64,000 nucleotides of DNA from assembly GCF_021462225.1 (NCBI RefSeq), contig NC_061804.1, positions 8,669,740 through 8,733,739 on the forward strand, in the 5' to 3' direction. The translations under genes were made by a program, and so were the position numbers. The notes beneath the pieces were generated by a model. The model did not search any database, was not told the DNA's origin, and saw nothing but the letters and a program-made list of their open reading frames with translations. This document shows positions 1-10,407 of the stretch, in pieces (the first letter of the stretch is position 1; each line of letters begins with the position of its first letter). The DNA comes from Girardinichthys multiradiatus. Taxonomy: Eukaryota > Chordata > Actinopteri > Cyprinodontiformes > Goodeidae.

Positions 1-198
1 ACCATGTTGGTGTCCAAATCACCAAATCCCTCTTCCCCGTCGAGATCATGTTCTGGTCCCAGGGCTTTGGGGCAGATCTGCTGAACTTGTCTAAGACAGA
101 AAACTACTGGCTGATCGGCGGTTCCATTGTTTGGGAAAGAGAGGGCTTGCCTTTGGGATTCATTCTGGACTTGTACACAGAGATCCGACTGGAGTAGG
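1..198 (+). CDS. Last coding exon of an unidentified gene (5' part outside the window)
   Basis: Reading from base 3 gives an open frame of 64 codons ending in TAG at 196-198. The product begins HVGVQITKSLFPVEIMFWSQ and ends LYTEIRLE; it is rich in aromatic and hydrophobic residues and looks like the end of a folded globular domain, with no obvious membrane segment. Codon use is GC-rich and protein-like, and a polyadenylation signal AATAAA follows at 615-620. I do not recognise the family. It lies upstream of rad51d on the same strand. In mammals the rad51d neighbourhood holds RFFL, FNDC8 and NLE1, but I cannot match this tail to any of them. The true exon start is outside the window. That it is a real terminal exon is likely; its identity is open. 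Confidence 0.7.
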
Positions 199-620
199 GC
201 AGCACCCTGCTGGATGCTGGGACACTGTTCAGATCAGAGAGCCCCCTGCCTTACTCTCCGCAGGCCAGCCGGTCTAACCATTATGGTACCCTAAGTTATG
301 GCTTTCCCCCACCATCTCCAGACAAGCTGTTCCATGTTTAACATGTCGATAAATGTTGATGTTTGCCGTCTGTTTTAGTCATGTAAACTGTATTTGCAGT
401 ATATTTAACTAGACAACTTTTAGAATAGTAATAGAAAGTTGTTAGAAAGCGTTTAGTAATAGATACTGTTGGTTTTTTAAAATGGAGTCCTTTGGAGAAG
501 GTCAAATATGTGGAAAAAAGTTTCTGAAAAAGAACATTTGAATCAACATGGAAGCTGCAGTTTCTGTTGTTTTAGAAAAATTTGAAGGTTTCGCTGTTTT
601 ATTTGTACAGCAGAAATAAA
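199..620 (+). other. Probable 3' UTR with poly(A) signal of the upstream gene
   Basis: AT-rich sequence after the stop at 198 with no coding potential, ending near a canonical AATAAA hexamer at 615-620. The UTR assignment rests only on position and on the hexamer. Confidence 0.5.
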
Positions 621-2390
621 CCTTCAGTGTCACAATGTGTTTAATGTTTCTGAAGATTTACCTGTTGCTGAACAGTACTAACAAAACATGCAGCACGGGT
701 CTAACAAATTATCTAGCTGAGATCAAGGATTTATAACATAAAGGAGGCTGAATTTAACCCTTTCTGATGAAAACCTATAATAACCTACCATTCAGCTGCA
801 AAGTCTGTCTTCAATTCACCTTGTTGCAAGATTCTCCAACATGTTCAGAAGCTTCACAAGATCGGTTGTATTTTGTGTATTTCAGTCGTGCCAAAAGTCC
901 CACAAGACTGGAATTATTCCTGTTTTTGTCTCCGTTTTATCCTCTCAGTGACAAACTCCTGACATTCCTACAGCACTGTCATGCCTTGCTTCCTAATCCC
1001 AGTCCAACAAATTTTTGCTTTCCCCGTCATTCTTGTTCAGCTTCATATTTAGTCTCCAACTCGCAGTGCACAGTCGCTACCTCTCGCTGCCCAGAGTTGA
1101 AGAGACGCCTCTGTCAGAACAAGATGAAGAATTAGGAGCCAGTATGATCCCAGAATCTAACAGAGCTCATTTAAGGGAATTGTAAATGTCACAGAAATAG
1201 TTGGATTCAGTTTGGCGCACTGAGGATTTACTGGAGACATCTTTCTAAGTGATGCAGCAAAATTATGGTTACGGTGAGCGCTTCTCTCCCACATCCATTC
1301 TGATGAGTTGGTATTATACGTGATCAAAAAGCAAAAGGATTTTAAAATGTTCCTTGCTTAGAGGACCTCCTCAAGTAGTTGTTCTAAGATTATGCACGGT
1401 TTAGTCATTTATCTTTGTTCTGGACGGCTTCATCCGTTTCCAATCTGTTGCTGCGGCTAAAAAACACTTTAAGCAGAAAAATGACAGAACATTCTTTTAA
1501 TACAATTCGACTCAACAATCAAACGTGGAGTCCTGAACCTATTCTAGACCAACCTTTAAAGGTTTGGCTTATAAATCAGCGACATCAAAGTAGATCACTA
1601 AATGTACCTTTAATGTCTTATGTCCTGTAATTTCAGAAAAGGCTAAACTGATGTTCCTTGAAGCTTTGAAGAGTTGTTTTATCACAAGGTGGAAAAAAGC
1701 CTTTTTATTTCCTACAATAACTTCTTTAACCACCTCTGTCCCATGACATCCGTCCGGTCCTCATTCAGTCTGCTCAGCTGGATTCAAATGGACTTTTTTA
1801 TGGTTCTGGTTTCCTGTGGTCTGAGACTAGCTGTAAACTAACAAGTGTACACAGGTGGGGCTTAGAAGAGCTCATTTCAACAAAAACACGGAACAAGGTG
1901 GTAAATGTGTCGTTTCTGAGGCAGCTGCAAGCATTTTAAATCAGTAAAACATTTTAATGTGAGTGACCTGAAGGTAAACTTGTGGGTCAGTGTTCTGGAT
2001 CATCCCAAGCTGCCTCCAGTTTAGAAAATGTGTATTGTCCCCTGTGATCATGAATTTGTGCAGAAAATGTTCTTTACAAAGTGATAGGGATGTGTCTACT
2101 CATCTGGAATTAAATATATAAGGAAAGAAAAGTCCCAAAAATGAGGGTTAATCATAATTGATATAGCAGTTTTCAGCAGAGTTATTGCAATGAAACATTT
2201 TCTTGAAATGGTGCTGGCCTATAAGACTACATACAAGGCCTGACTCACCCATAGGTCACTGCTTCGTTCCTGTATGGTGATTTGAATCCAGAGCCACCTC
2301 CCATAATGAAAGGAATAACAAGGCCAGTCACTATTTTAATTGCACATTAAAAAACCCACCTTTTCGGGATCTGGATCTGTTGGACATTTT
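621..2390. other. Intergenic stretch, no gene recognised
   Basis: AT-rich DNA with short chance open frames only (for example 767-1135 on +, which has no family resemblance). I looked here for the first exons of rad51d and did not find them. Around 1736-1760 and 2220-2340 the sequence has a relic-repeat look but cannot be assigned. Confidence 0.4.
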
Positions 2391-2399
2391 AGATGCTAA

Positions 2400-3230
2400 A
2401 CTGAATGTCTTCTAAAATAAATTAGGACACCTTTTTATCACTTCAATGATTTAATTACAGGTAAAAAACAAAAATTAACCTGATTTTACTCTTTAACTAA
2501 AGATATTTTCTAGCTGAGGAAATATTTATGCCCCCCTACCCTCTAGCAGCGATTTTTACCCCCTTTGGTTTGGCTGAAATATTTTCAGTGAGACTCTTCT
2601 AGTTGCCATCTAATGGTCTCTGGCATCAGTCTGAGGAACGTTTGCTTCACTCCTCACCTTCAGCTGGGAGGTGTTTGAGGGGTTCTTGCATTTTCAGCCG
2701 TCTCAAGTCACCCACAGCATCTCAGTGGGACCCAGACGTGGGTTTGATTCAGTCCAGCAATTTGCATTTCTAGACCAGTCAACTCTTCTTAACCAGTGAG
2801 TCCTTGGAAGATTTACTGGTATGCTTTGGGTCACCATCATTTTGCACGGCCCACTTCTGCTTTGGCTTTAATTTTTTTAACTGATGGTCTTACTTTTTCC
2901 TTAAATCCCCTCGGATGAACATTAGAATTTATGGTGAATTCTCTGATGATGAGCGCGTCAGGTCCTGCTGTAGCAAACCATCCCCAAACCATGATACCTC
3001 TACCCCCATGCTTCACAGTTGGTGTGAGGTTCTTTCCCTGGGATGCTGTATTGATTTATGCCAAATATATCCTCTGTTCAGATGTCCAGGTAATTTAATT
3101 TTAGGCTCATTTGTCCAAAAAATTTATTCTAGAAATCCTGGACTTTGTCTACATCCGCTCTGGCATACCTTAGTTTGGCCTTCATGATTTTCTTAAAGAA
3201 CAAAGATTTTCTCGTTGCGTACCTGAACTA
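2400..3230 (-). mobile_element. Relic Tc1/mariner-like element, left part, interrupted by the LINE
   Basis: Read on the minus strand, 2985-3030 carries the decayed transposase motif TVKHGG..IMVWG that is typical of Tc1 elements. The repeat look continues through 3230 and resumes after the LINE at 6447. Many stops and indels are present, so it is long dead. Boundaries are approximate; I did not find clear terminal repeats. Confidence 0.6.
3218..3230. repeat. Left copy of the 13 bp target-site duplication of the LINE
   Basis: CGTACCTGAACTA here is repeated exactly at 6434-6446, on either side of the LINE. This fixes the insertion limits to 3231-6433. Confidence 0.9.
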
Positions 3231-3371
3231 CCCCTCCTTGAACCGTCACCTTAACGTGGTGGAGGGGTTTGAGTGCTCAAATGATCCTAGAGGCTATGTT
3301 GTCTGGGGCCTAAATGCCCCTGGTAGGGTCTCCCATGGCAAACAGGCTCTAGGTGATGGGTCAGACAAAGA

Positions 3372-4730
3372 ATGGTTCAAGAACCCCTCATGAAGAACAA
3401 AATATTGAGGCACGTGACGTCGCCCGGTACGGCGGAGCCGGGGTCCCACCCTGGAGCCAGGCCTGGGGTCGGGACTCGTCGGAGAGCGCCTGGTGGCCGG
3501 GTTACTCCTCGCGGGACCCGGCCGGGCCAAGCCCGAACGAGAGACGCGAGGCCATCCCCCAGTGGGCCCACCACCTGCAGGGGGAACCGTGAGGGACCGG
3601 TGCAAAGAGGATTGGGTGGCGGACGAAGGTGGAGACCTCAGCGGCCCGATCCCCGGATGCTTAGGCTGGCTCTAGGGACGTGGAATGTCACCTCGCTGGG
3701 GGGGAAGGAGCCTGAGCTTGTGCGGGAGGTCGAGAGATATCGGCTAGAAATAGTCGGGCTCGCCTCCACGCACAGCGTGGGCTCTGGAACCCATCTCCTT
3801 GAGAGGGGTTGGACTCTCTTCTACTCTGGAGTGGCCCACGGGGGGAGGTGGCGGGCTGGGGTGGGTTTGCTTGTTGCCCCCCAGCTCAGCCGTCTCGTGT
3901 TGGGGTTTACCCCAGTGGATGAGAGGGTCGTATCCCTGCGCCTTCGGGTAGGGGAGAAGTCTCTGACTATCATTTCAGCCTACGGGCCGAGTGGTAGTGC
4001 AGAGTACCCGGCCTTCTTGGCGTCCCTGTCGGGGGTGCTGGATAGCGCCCCTCCCGGGGACTCCATTATTCTGCCGGGGGACTTCAACGCCCACGTGGGG
4101 AACGACAGTGACACCTGGACAGGCGTGATCGGGAGGAATGGCCTCCCCGATCTGAATCCGAGTGGTGTTTTGTTATTGGACTTCTGTGCTAGTCACGGAT
4201 TGTCCATAACGAACACCATGTTCAAACAAAAAGGTGTCCATCAGTGCACTTGGCACCAGGACACCCTAGGCAGGAGGTCGATGATCGACTTTGTTGTCGT
4301 ATCATCAGACCTTCGGCCGCATGTTTTGGACACTCGGGTGAAGAGAGGGGCTGAGCTGTCCACTGATCACTACCTGGTGGTGAGTTGGATCCGCTGGAGG
4401 AGGAGAAAGCCAGACAGACTTGGCAGGCCCAAGCGCATAGTGAGGGTCTGCTGGGAACGCCCGGCGGAGCCCTCGGCCAGGGATGTATTCAACTCCCACG
4501 TCCGGGAGAGCTTCGACCAGATCCCGGGGGATGTTGGAGACATAGAGTCCGAGTGGACCATGTTCTCCGCATCTATTGTCGATGCTGCTGCCCATAGCTG
4601 CGGCCGTAAGGTCTGCGGTGCCTGTCGTGGCGACAATCCCAGAACCCGGTGGTGGACACTGGCAGTAAGGGATGTTGTTAAGCTGAAGAAGGAGTCCTAT
4701 CGGCTGTGGTTGGCTTGTGGGCTCCTGAGG
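3372..4730 (+). pseudogene. LINE endonuclease (APE-like) part of ORF, frame 1
   Basis: The frame open from 3372 contains, in order, the endonuclease motifs GTWNVTSL (about 3678), SAYGPS (about 3978), [10 protein letters not shown] (about 4077) and STDHYLV (about 4360). These are the nicking-endonuclease signatures of non-LTR elements; the D and H residues of GDFN and TDH are kept. Past about 4720 this frame reads nonsense while the homologous protein continues in the +2 frame, so a small indel has split the ORF. The reading before the first GTWN motif is the GC-rich leader and may not be translated. Confidence 0.85.
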
Positions 4731-5950
4731 CGGCTGACGGGTACCGTGAGGCCAAGCGTGCTGCGGCCTGGGCTGTGGCAGAGGCAAAAACTCGGGCCTG
4801 GAAAGAGTTCGGTGAGGCCACGGAGAAGGACTACCGGTTGGCCTCGAAGCGATTCTGGCAAACCGTCCGGCGCCTCAGGAGGGGGAAGCAGTGCTTTGCC
4901 AACACTGTTTATAGTGGGGGCAGGAGACTGTTGACCTCGACTGAGGACATTATCGGGCGGTGGAAGGAGTACTTCGAGGATCTCCTCAGTCCTGCCATCA
5001 CGCATTCCGTGGTGGAAACAGAGGCTGGGGACTCGGGGTTGGACTCTTTCATCACCCAGGCTGAAGTCACCGAGGTGGTTAAAAAGATCCGCGGTGGCAA
5101 GGCTTCGGGGGTGGATGAGATCAGCCCTGAGTACCTCAAGTCTCTGGATGTTGTAGGGCTGTCATGGTTGACACGCCTCTTCAACATTGTGTGGCGGTCG
5201 GGGACAGTGTCTCTGGACTGGCAGACTGGGGTGGTGGTCCCCCTTTATAAGAAGGGGGACCGGAAGGTGTGTTCCAACTACAGGGGGATCACACTCCTCA
5301 GCCTCCCTGGTAAGGCCTACGCCAGGGTATTGGAGAGGAGAGTCCGACCGATAGTCGAACCTCGGCTTCAGGAGGAACAGTGTGGTTTTCGTCATAGCCG
5401 TGGAACACTGGATCAGCTCTATACCCTCTACAGGGTGCTCGAGGGTTCATGGGAGTTTGCCCAACCGGTTCACATGTGTTTTGTGGACCTGGAGAAGGCA
5501 TTCGACTGTGTCCCTCGTGATGCCCTGTGGGGGGTGCTCCAGGAGTATGGAATCGGGGGCCCTTTATTAGGGGCCATCCGGTCCCTGTACGAGCGGAGCA
5601 GGAGTTTGGTCCGCATTGCCGGCACTAAGTCGCACCTGTTCCCAGTGCATGTTGGACTCCGGCAGGGCTGCCCTTTGTCGCCGGTCCTGTTCATAACTTT
5701 TATGGACAGGATTTCTAGACGCAGCCAAGGGCCGGAGGGGGTCTGGTTTGGGGACCAGTGGATTTCGTCTCTTCTTTTTGCGGATGACGTGGTCCTGCTG
5801 GCCCCCTCTAGCCAAGACCTACAGCATGTGTTGTGGCGGTACGCAACCGAGTGTGAAGCGGCTGGGATGAGGATCAGCTCCTCCAAGTCCGAGGCCATGG
5901 TACTCGACCGGAAAAGGGTGGCTTGTCCTCTTCAGGTTGGAGGGGAGTAA
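4706..5950 (+). pseudogene. LINE reverse transcriptase part of ORF, frame 2
   Basis: Contains the palm and fingers motifs GGKASGVDEI (about 5093), NYRGITLL (about 5277), CFVDLEKAFDCVP (about 5478), GLRQGCPLSP (about 5656) and the catalytic FADD box in LLFADDVVLL (about 5775). The catalytic aspartates are intact. The frame stops at 5948-5950, where it meets a segment normally found about 60 codons further on, showing an internal deletion. Confidence 0.9.
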
Positions 5951-6413
5951 AGCGAAGCTCTCGATTTACCGGTCGGTCTACGTTCCTACCCTCACCTATG
6001 GCCATGAACTTTGGGTCATGACCGAAAGAACGAGATCACGGATACAAGCGGCTGAAATGAGCTTCCTCCGTAGGGTGGCCGGGCAATCCCTTAGAGATAG
6101 GTTGAGGAGCTCGGCCATCCGGGAGGGGCTCGGAGTAGAGCCGCTGCTCCTCCACATCGAGAGAAGCCAGTTGAGGTGGCTCGGGCATCTATACCGGATG
6201 CCTCCAGGACGCCTTCCTCGGGAGGTGTTCCAGGCACGTCCCACCGGGAGGAGGCCCAGGGGACGGCCCAGGACACGCTGGAGGGACTATGTCTCTCGGC
6301 TGGCCTGGGAACGCCTTGGGCTCCCCCTGGAGGAACTGGAGGAGGTGTCTGGGGAGAGGGACGTCTGGGCGTCTCTGCTGAGTCTGCTGCCCCCGCGACC
6401 CGGTCCTGGATAA
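5951..6413 (+). pseudogene. LINE C-terminal part of ORF, frame 3
   Basis: The frame resumes at about 5950 with KLSIYRSVYVPTLTYGHELW and runs to the stop at 6411-6413 after PPRPGPG. It includes the basic stretch [17 protein letters not shown] typical of the end of this LINE family's pol protein. It is in a different frame from the RT part because of the deletion at about 5950. Confidence 0.85.
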
Positions 6414-6433
6414 GCGGAAGACGACTAACGAAC

Positions 6434-6446
6434 GTACCTGAACTAA
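6434..6446. repeat. Right copy of the LINE target-site duplication
   Basis: Exact match to 3218-3230 (13 bp). Confidence 0.9.
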
Positions 6447-6900
6447 AAGTTAAACTACAATCTCTTTCTGACTGTAGAGTCATGAACTTTTATATCAACA
6501 GTCTGCTAGAGGTCCCCTGATGACATTTTAGAGTTTTTCTTCTAGCATCTTGCGGTCTGCTTTCATGGTTAACCTGTTTGGACAGCCAGACCTGGGCATG
6601 TTTTGAATGTCCTCCAGTTTTTGACTATTTTTCGTACAATGGCTCATCTTCAAATGGATAACTGGACCCATAAGCTGTTAAAATCTTCTATGTGAAGGCC
6701 AAAGGCCCTTTTGGATATTTGTTCACTCTCACCTGAATAGAACACCAATCTAAAGAACTAAATCTCTGAAGTTAAAACAGGTCAGACCTCCTTTTAAAAT
6801 TCTGAGTAAAGATGTTCTCATCATTTGGAATCGATGTAATATGGCTGTGTGTCATTTTAGCCATTTTAAGTGGAAATACAATTAAATTATAAATCCTTCT
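6447..6900 (-). mobile_element. Relic Tc1/mariner-like element, right part
   Basis: Continuation of the relic that was split by the LINE. It is decayed and AT-rich with no open frame. Assignment is by continuity across the duplicated 13 bp site and the general look of Tc1 debris. Confidence 0.45.
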
Positions 6901-6909
6901 AACCAGATA

Positions 6910-7237
6910 CACTATATTGCTAGAAGTTTTGGGTCACACCACCAAACCAATGAACTCTGGTGGTCCAATAACTTCCATGGCTGCAGGTTTATAAAGTTTG
7001 GTGTGGAGAAACTTGACTGGCCTGCACAGAGTCCTGACCTCAACTTTCTTTAACACCTTTGGGATGAATTAGAGCAGAAGCTGCAATGCTGGTTTTCTCG
7101 TCTATCAACACACTCCTAAACCTTGAGGAAGATGTTTACAGAATAGTTGAAGCAAGCTATTTGGTGGGTCCATCAACACATTGGACCCCATAGATTGGGA
7201 ATAGGATAGACAGACAAATACTTTTGGCAATACAGTG
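6910..7237 (+). mobile_element. Short TA-flanked Tc1 deletion derivative
   Basis: Begins CACTATATTGCTAGAAGTTT after TA (6908-6909) and ends ACTTTTGGCAATACAGTG before TA (7238-7239); the ends are imperfect inverted repeats. Inside, 7016-7045 still reads WPAQSPDLN, the motif just before the catalytic glutamate of Tc1 transposases. At 328 bp it is an internally deleted, non-autonomous copy. Confidence 0.8.
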
Positions 7238-7239
7238 TA

Positions 7240-8195
7240 TGTTAAAGCCAGATTTATATTGGGTTTCTTGATCCTGAACTATATCCTAAAAGTAAAGTGA
7301 ATGATTTTTATTGTTTTCTGCATGAAGTCTTTGACCAATTGACAGCACTCAGGTTTTACTTTCTTTTGTAATTCGTTCCCTTTGTGCCCCTGTAGTTAAC
7401 CACAGTGGATCTGTTTAATTCCCCTGCTAGTTAAGTATTTTTGATAAACTGTGGAAATGAATGGCCATAAAAAGACCCTAAAAAGCTGGCAGATTAGTTT
7501 AATATCACTCAATATTTTTACATTGCTCCTTATTTTCATTGATTGTTTCTCTGATTTTATCAGTGACATTTGACCAAAATGAAATATGACATATTTTGAC
7601 CCCTGGAAAAACCAAGATAACTGTATGTACTCCTGATGGTAAATATTATTTATTGCAATCATAAAATATTTCCTTACAGTAGACTTGACATGAGCAGTTC
7701 ACAGAAAACTGGATATTTAATGTCCTCAATACGGTTATGAATTGATACCGGTACTGGCTAAAATTTGAATCAGCAGGCCAGATGTCAAAGAAAACTGGAA
7801 ATCTGGATTGGCCAGTAAAAGCCTGATTCAATACTTTTCGCAAGAAATTATGATATTTTCTATGGATGGATGAAATTACTTAGAAATAAGAGCAGAAATT
7901 ATTCGACATCTTTTATGTCAAACCCAAATATTTTCCATCTCAAACAAAAGGCTTAATATTGCTCATAATGCATTTAGGATTTTTCTTTTAGCTATTTAAT
8001 TTTTAACTAGATTTAAAATTGACTCTTTATTTCCTTTCGAAAAGATTGAAAATCATTTATGATCTATTTACAGTGCAGTTTTAGTAGGAAACCCTAGTTT
8101 CTGGTACTTTTCCCTTCCTCAGCATAGCTGCAGACTAAGCTGTGGGTCCTCCTCCTATTAACAACAGATAAATGGTCTGCCGTCAGTGTCACATT
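7240..8195. other. AT-rich stretch, nothing recognised
   Basis: No coding exon, no RNA gene and no clear repeat structure seen on either strand. Searched for rad51d first exons without success. Confidence 0.4.
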
Positions 8196-8199
8196 GACC

Positions 8200-8455
8200 C
8201 CTCAGGACCTAGGAAGAGTAGTCGTCTTGCAATCAGAAGGTTGTGGGTTCGATTCCAGCTTCCTCCTGCCATATGTCGATGTGCCCCTGGGCAGGGCACT
8301 TAACCTCAAGTTGCCTACCGATCTGTGTATCGGTGTATGAATGTGTGAGCGTTAATGAGTGCAATTGGGTGAATGTGGCTCTAGTGTAAAGTGCTTTGAG
8401 CGGTCTGTATGACTGGAAAAGCGCTATATAAGTTCAGTCCATTTACCATTTACAT
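8200..8455 (+). mobile_element. tRNA-derived SINE, copy 1
   Basis: Starts in a tRNA-like head with a box B (GGTTCGATTCC at 8246-8256), followed by the body CTGGGCAGGGCACTTAACCT and a tail with AAAGTGCTTTGAGCGGTC and GCGCTATATAAGTTCAGTCC. The same order recurs at 8668-8925 and, in part, at two more places in the window. The box A end is less well kept than in copy 2. Confidence 0.85.
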
Positions 8456-8667
8456 CAGACCATAGCTTTTATAACATAATGTTTGAAATCATCGACCAGA
8501 AGTTGGTGATTAAATTTGCTGGAGCAACAGAATATTTCTAAATCAAAGACTGGACATGTATCTGATAATTATTACAGATCAGTTATTTATTTCTTCTCAA
8601 ATAAATGAATAATTTATTTAACCTTTTCCTTTTTTCTTCAGAGGTTTGTTGTATTGTTACTACTGCA

Positions 8668-8925
8668 TAAGGCGACTGTGGTTCAGTAGGAAGAGTAGTC
8701 GTCTTGCAATCAGAAGGTTGTGGGTTCAATTCCAGCCTCCTCCTGCCATATGTTGATGTGCCCCTGGGCAAGGCACTTAACCACAAGTTGCCTACAGATC
8801 TGTGTATCGGTGTATGAATGTGTGAGCGTTAGTGAGTGTGATTGGGTGAATGTGGCTCTAGTGTAAAGCGCTTTGAGTGGTCTGTATGACTGGAAAAGCA
8901 CTATATAAGTTCAGTCCAGTCCATA
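8668..8925 (+). mobile_element. tRNA-derived SINE, copy 2
   Basis: Full-length copy. The head reads GCGACTGTGGTTCAGTAGGA (box A region) and GGTTCAATTCC (box B), then the shared body and tail ending GCACTATATAAGTTCAGTCC. It is highly similar to copy 1, only about 210 bp away and in the same orientation. Confidence 0.88.
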
Positions 8926-8929
8926 ATAT

Positions 8930-10325
8930 GTTTTAAATTAAATAAACAGAAATAATGGAAGTGAGACAAGCTGGATGCACAAAGACGACGACTAAATGCA
9001 GCTTGCTTTTGCATCAGGGTTTGAACATTATGCCTAAATGTGGAGAAACCGTTTGAGGGGGTTAACCCAGTTTACCTGATTCTGGTTTAAGAACTATGGG
9101 TAGATAAAAGGAAAGCTTTGAAAACATTTTTAATTTAGCCTTCGGCTGTGACCAGCTTTGACCAGTTATTAAATAAATATGTTAAAGCAGAGCTGATGTC
9201 TAATGCTGTGAGAGAGCAGTTGCTGTAAGACAGGGTTCTACTACCATTTTAAAACAAAGAAAACATTCACAGTTGACAGTTTAAATTATTTTCATCTTTT
9301 TAATTTATTGTGGTTAGCGCCATTAGCATTGCTAAAATCAGCATCTGTGTGGTTTTCCTAGAGAATGTAGATCCCTACCTTAACTACGAGATTTCCAAAC
9401 GCCAGCCAACTTTTGCAAATCCAGCATTTTCCATGACAAACGGGTCCTAACCTCATTAGCCTCCCTGCCATTTGCTGAAGTCTTGCTCTCTCTCGCTCTC
9501 GCAGCCTAAATGAACTGAAGATGTCTCAACATGGTGTAGAAAATACCTTCTACTTTCATACGGTGTCTGACATCTATATTTCCTCTGACTTTATTTTTAA
9601 ATGCCCTATTTGTGCTGAAAATAGCAAACTTCTTCCTGCAGCAACAGCTTCCACACTGAGGAGTGTAGCACTTAGTGTGATGCTTTTATTGATTGGGGGA
9701 AAAAAATTCTGCCAAATTTGGCTGAAAATCATCTGATTCTGGTCATCGGACACTTCCTGGTTGTTTCTTTAGCTGTGCACCATTTATTCATAAAACCTTT
9801 TACACTTTGCACAACACTGGGAGCTACTTACTCTTCATTGACTGACCACCAAATAAACAATAGAAAACTTGTTCTGTGGCAAATGACAGATAACTTCTTT
9901 GGAGCGCTTGTAGTTCTCTGCCCGAATGCCACCCTGGGTGGAGATTCATTGTATCAAAAACTGATCTGATGATGGTCTTCAAATGTGAACTGCTTTCTCT
10001 ATCAGATCATGGTTGATTTATTTATAATTTAACCGTTTTTAGACTGAAACGAATGAGCAGAGAAAGCAGATATTGGCTGTGGGCAGCTAGCTGGCGACCC
10101 CTGACCTTTAATACTTTCCTGTCAGACTTATAACAGCAGCTCTAAAAAAAAGGCTGAAGTCGGTTCAGTTCTGTAAGAAGTTGTTCAGCTGCTGCTGAAA
10201 GTTTTAGAAAAGGAAAACTGACTTTGTATGTTTACCCTCCTATAGTTTTTTTGTTGGTTGAAACTAACAGTTTATTATCCCCGCCTGGCAGTTGTGAGTA
10301 ATGAGTTGTACCTTGTTTCTTGCAG
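8930..10325. other. Region upstream of the first readable rad51d exon
   Basis: Mostly AT-rich. A CT-rich run lies at 9484-9502. No rad51d N-terminal exon was recognised here; given the exon at 10326, an intron is the likely identity of at least the right part. Confidence 0.4.
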
Positions 10326-10407
10326 CTTAGACAAATTGCTGGATTCAGGCTTGTACACTGGAGAGATAACAGAGCTGTCAGGAGGACCAGGAAGTGGCAA
10401 ATCTCAG
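10326..10407 (+). CDS. rad51d: rad51d exon: Walker A
   Basis: Acceptor TTTCTTGCAG, donor CAG|GTGAAT. Encodes [20 protein letters not shown] and then PGSGKSQ, holding the P-loop lysine. The first base completes a split codon from an upstream exon. Confidence 0.95.

Larger units (their letters stand above)
3231..6433 (+). mobile_element. Non-LTR retrotransposon (LINE) of RTE-like type, decayed
   Basis: A GC-rich 3.2 kb insertion in AT-rich DNA. It has a 5' leader (3231-3370), an endonuclease part, a reverse transcriptase part and a conserved C-terminal part, ending near GGATAAGCGGAAGACGA. A 13 bp direct repeat flanks it. The pol frame is broken: a frameshift near 4710-4720 separates endonuclease from RT, and a gap near 5947-5952 joins an RT segment to the C-terminal segment in another frame. 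The gene layout (endonuclease followed by RT, no LTRs, no tRNA primer site) is that of teleost RTE/Rex3-like LINEs. The clade name is from memory of protein style and would need a search. Confidence 0.88.

Noticed and set aside
767..1135. 122-codon open frame downstream of the first gene
   Set aside because: No recognisable domain, AT-rich composition, no splice context; probably chance.
3294..6483. Long antisense open frames opposite the LINE
   Set aside because: They mirror the GC-rich LINE coding strand and have no motifs of their own.
8246..8256. tRNA-like box B, possible tRNA gene
   Set aside because: The head is part of a repeated unit with a long non-tRNA body and tail, present four times; no cloverleaf could be drawn. 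It is a SINE.
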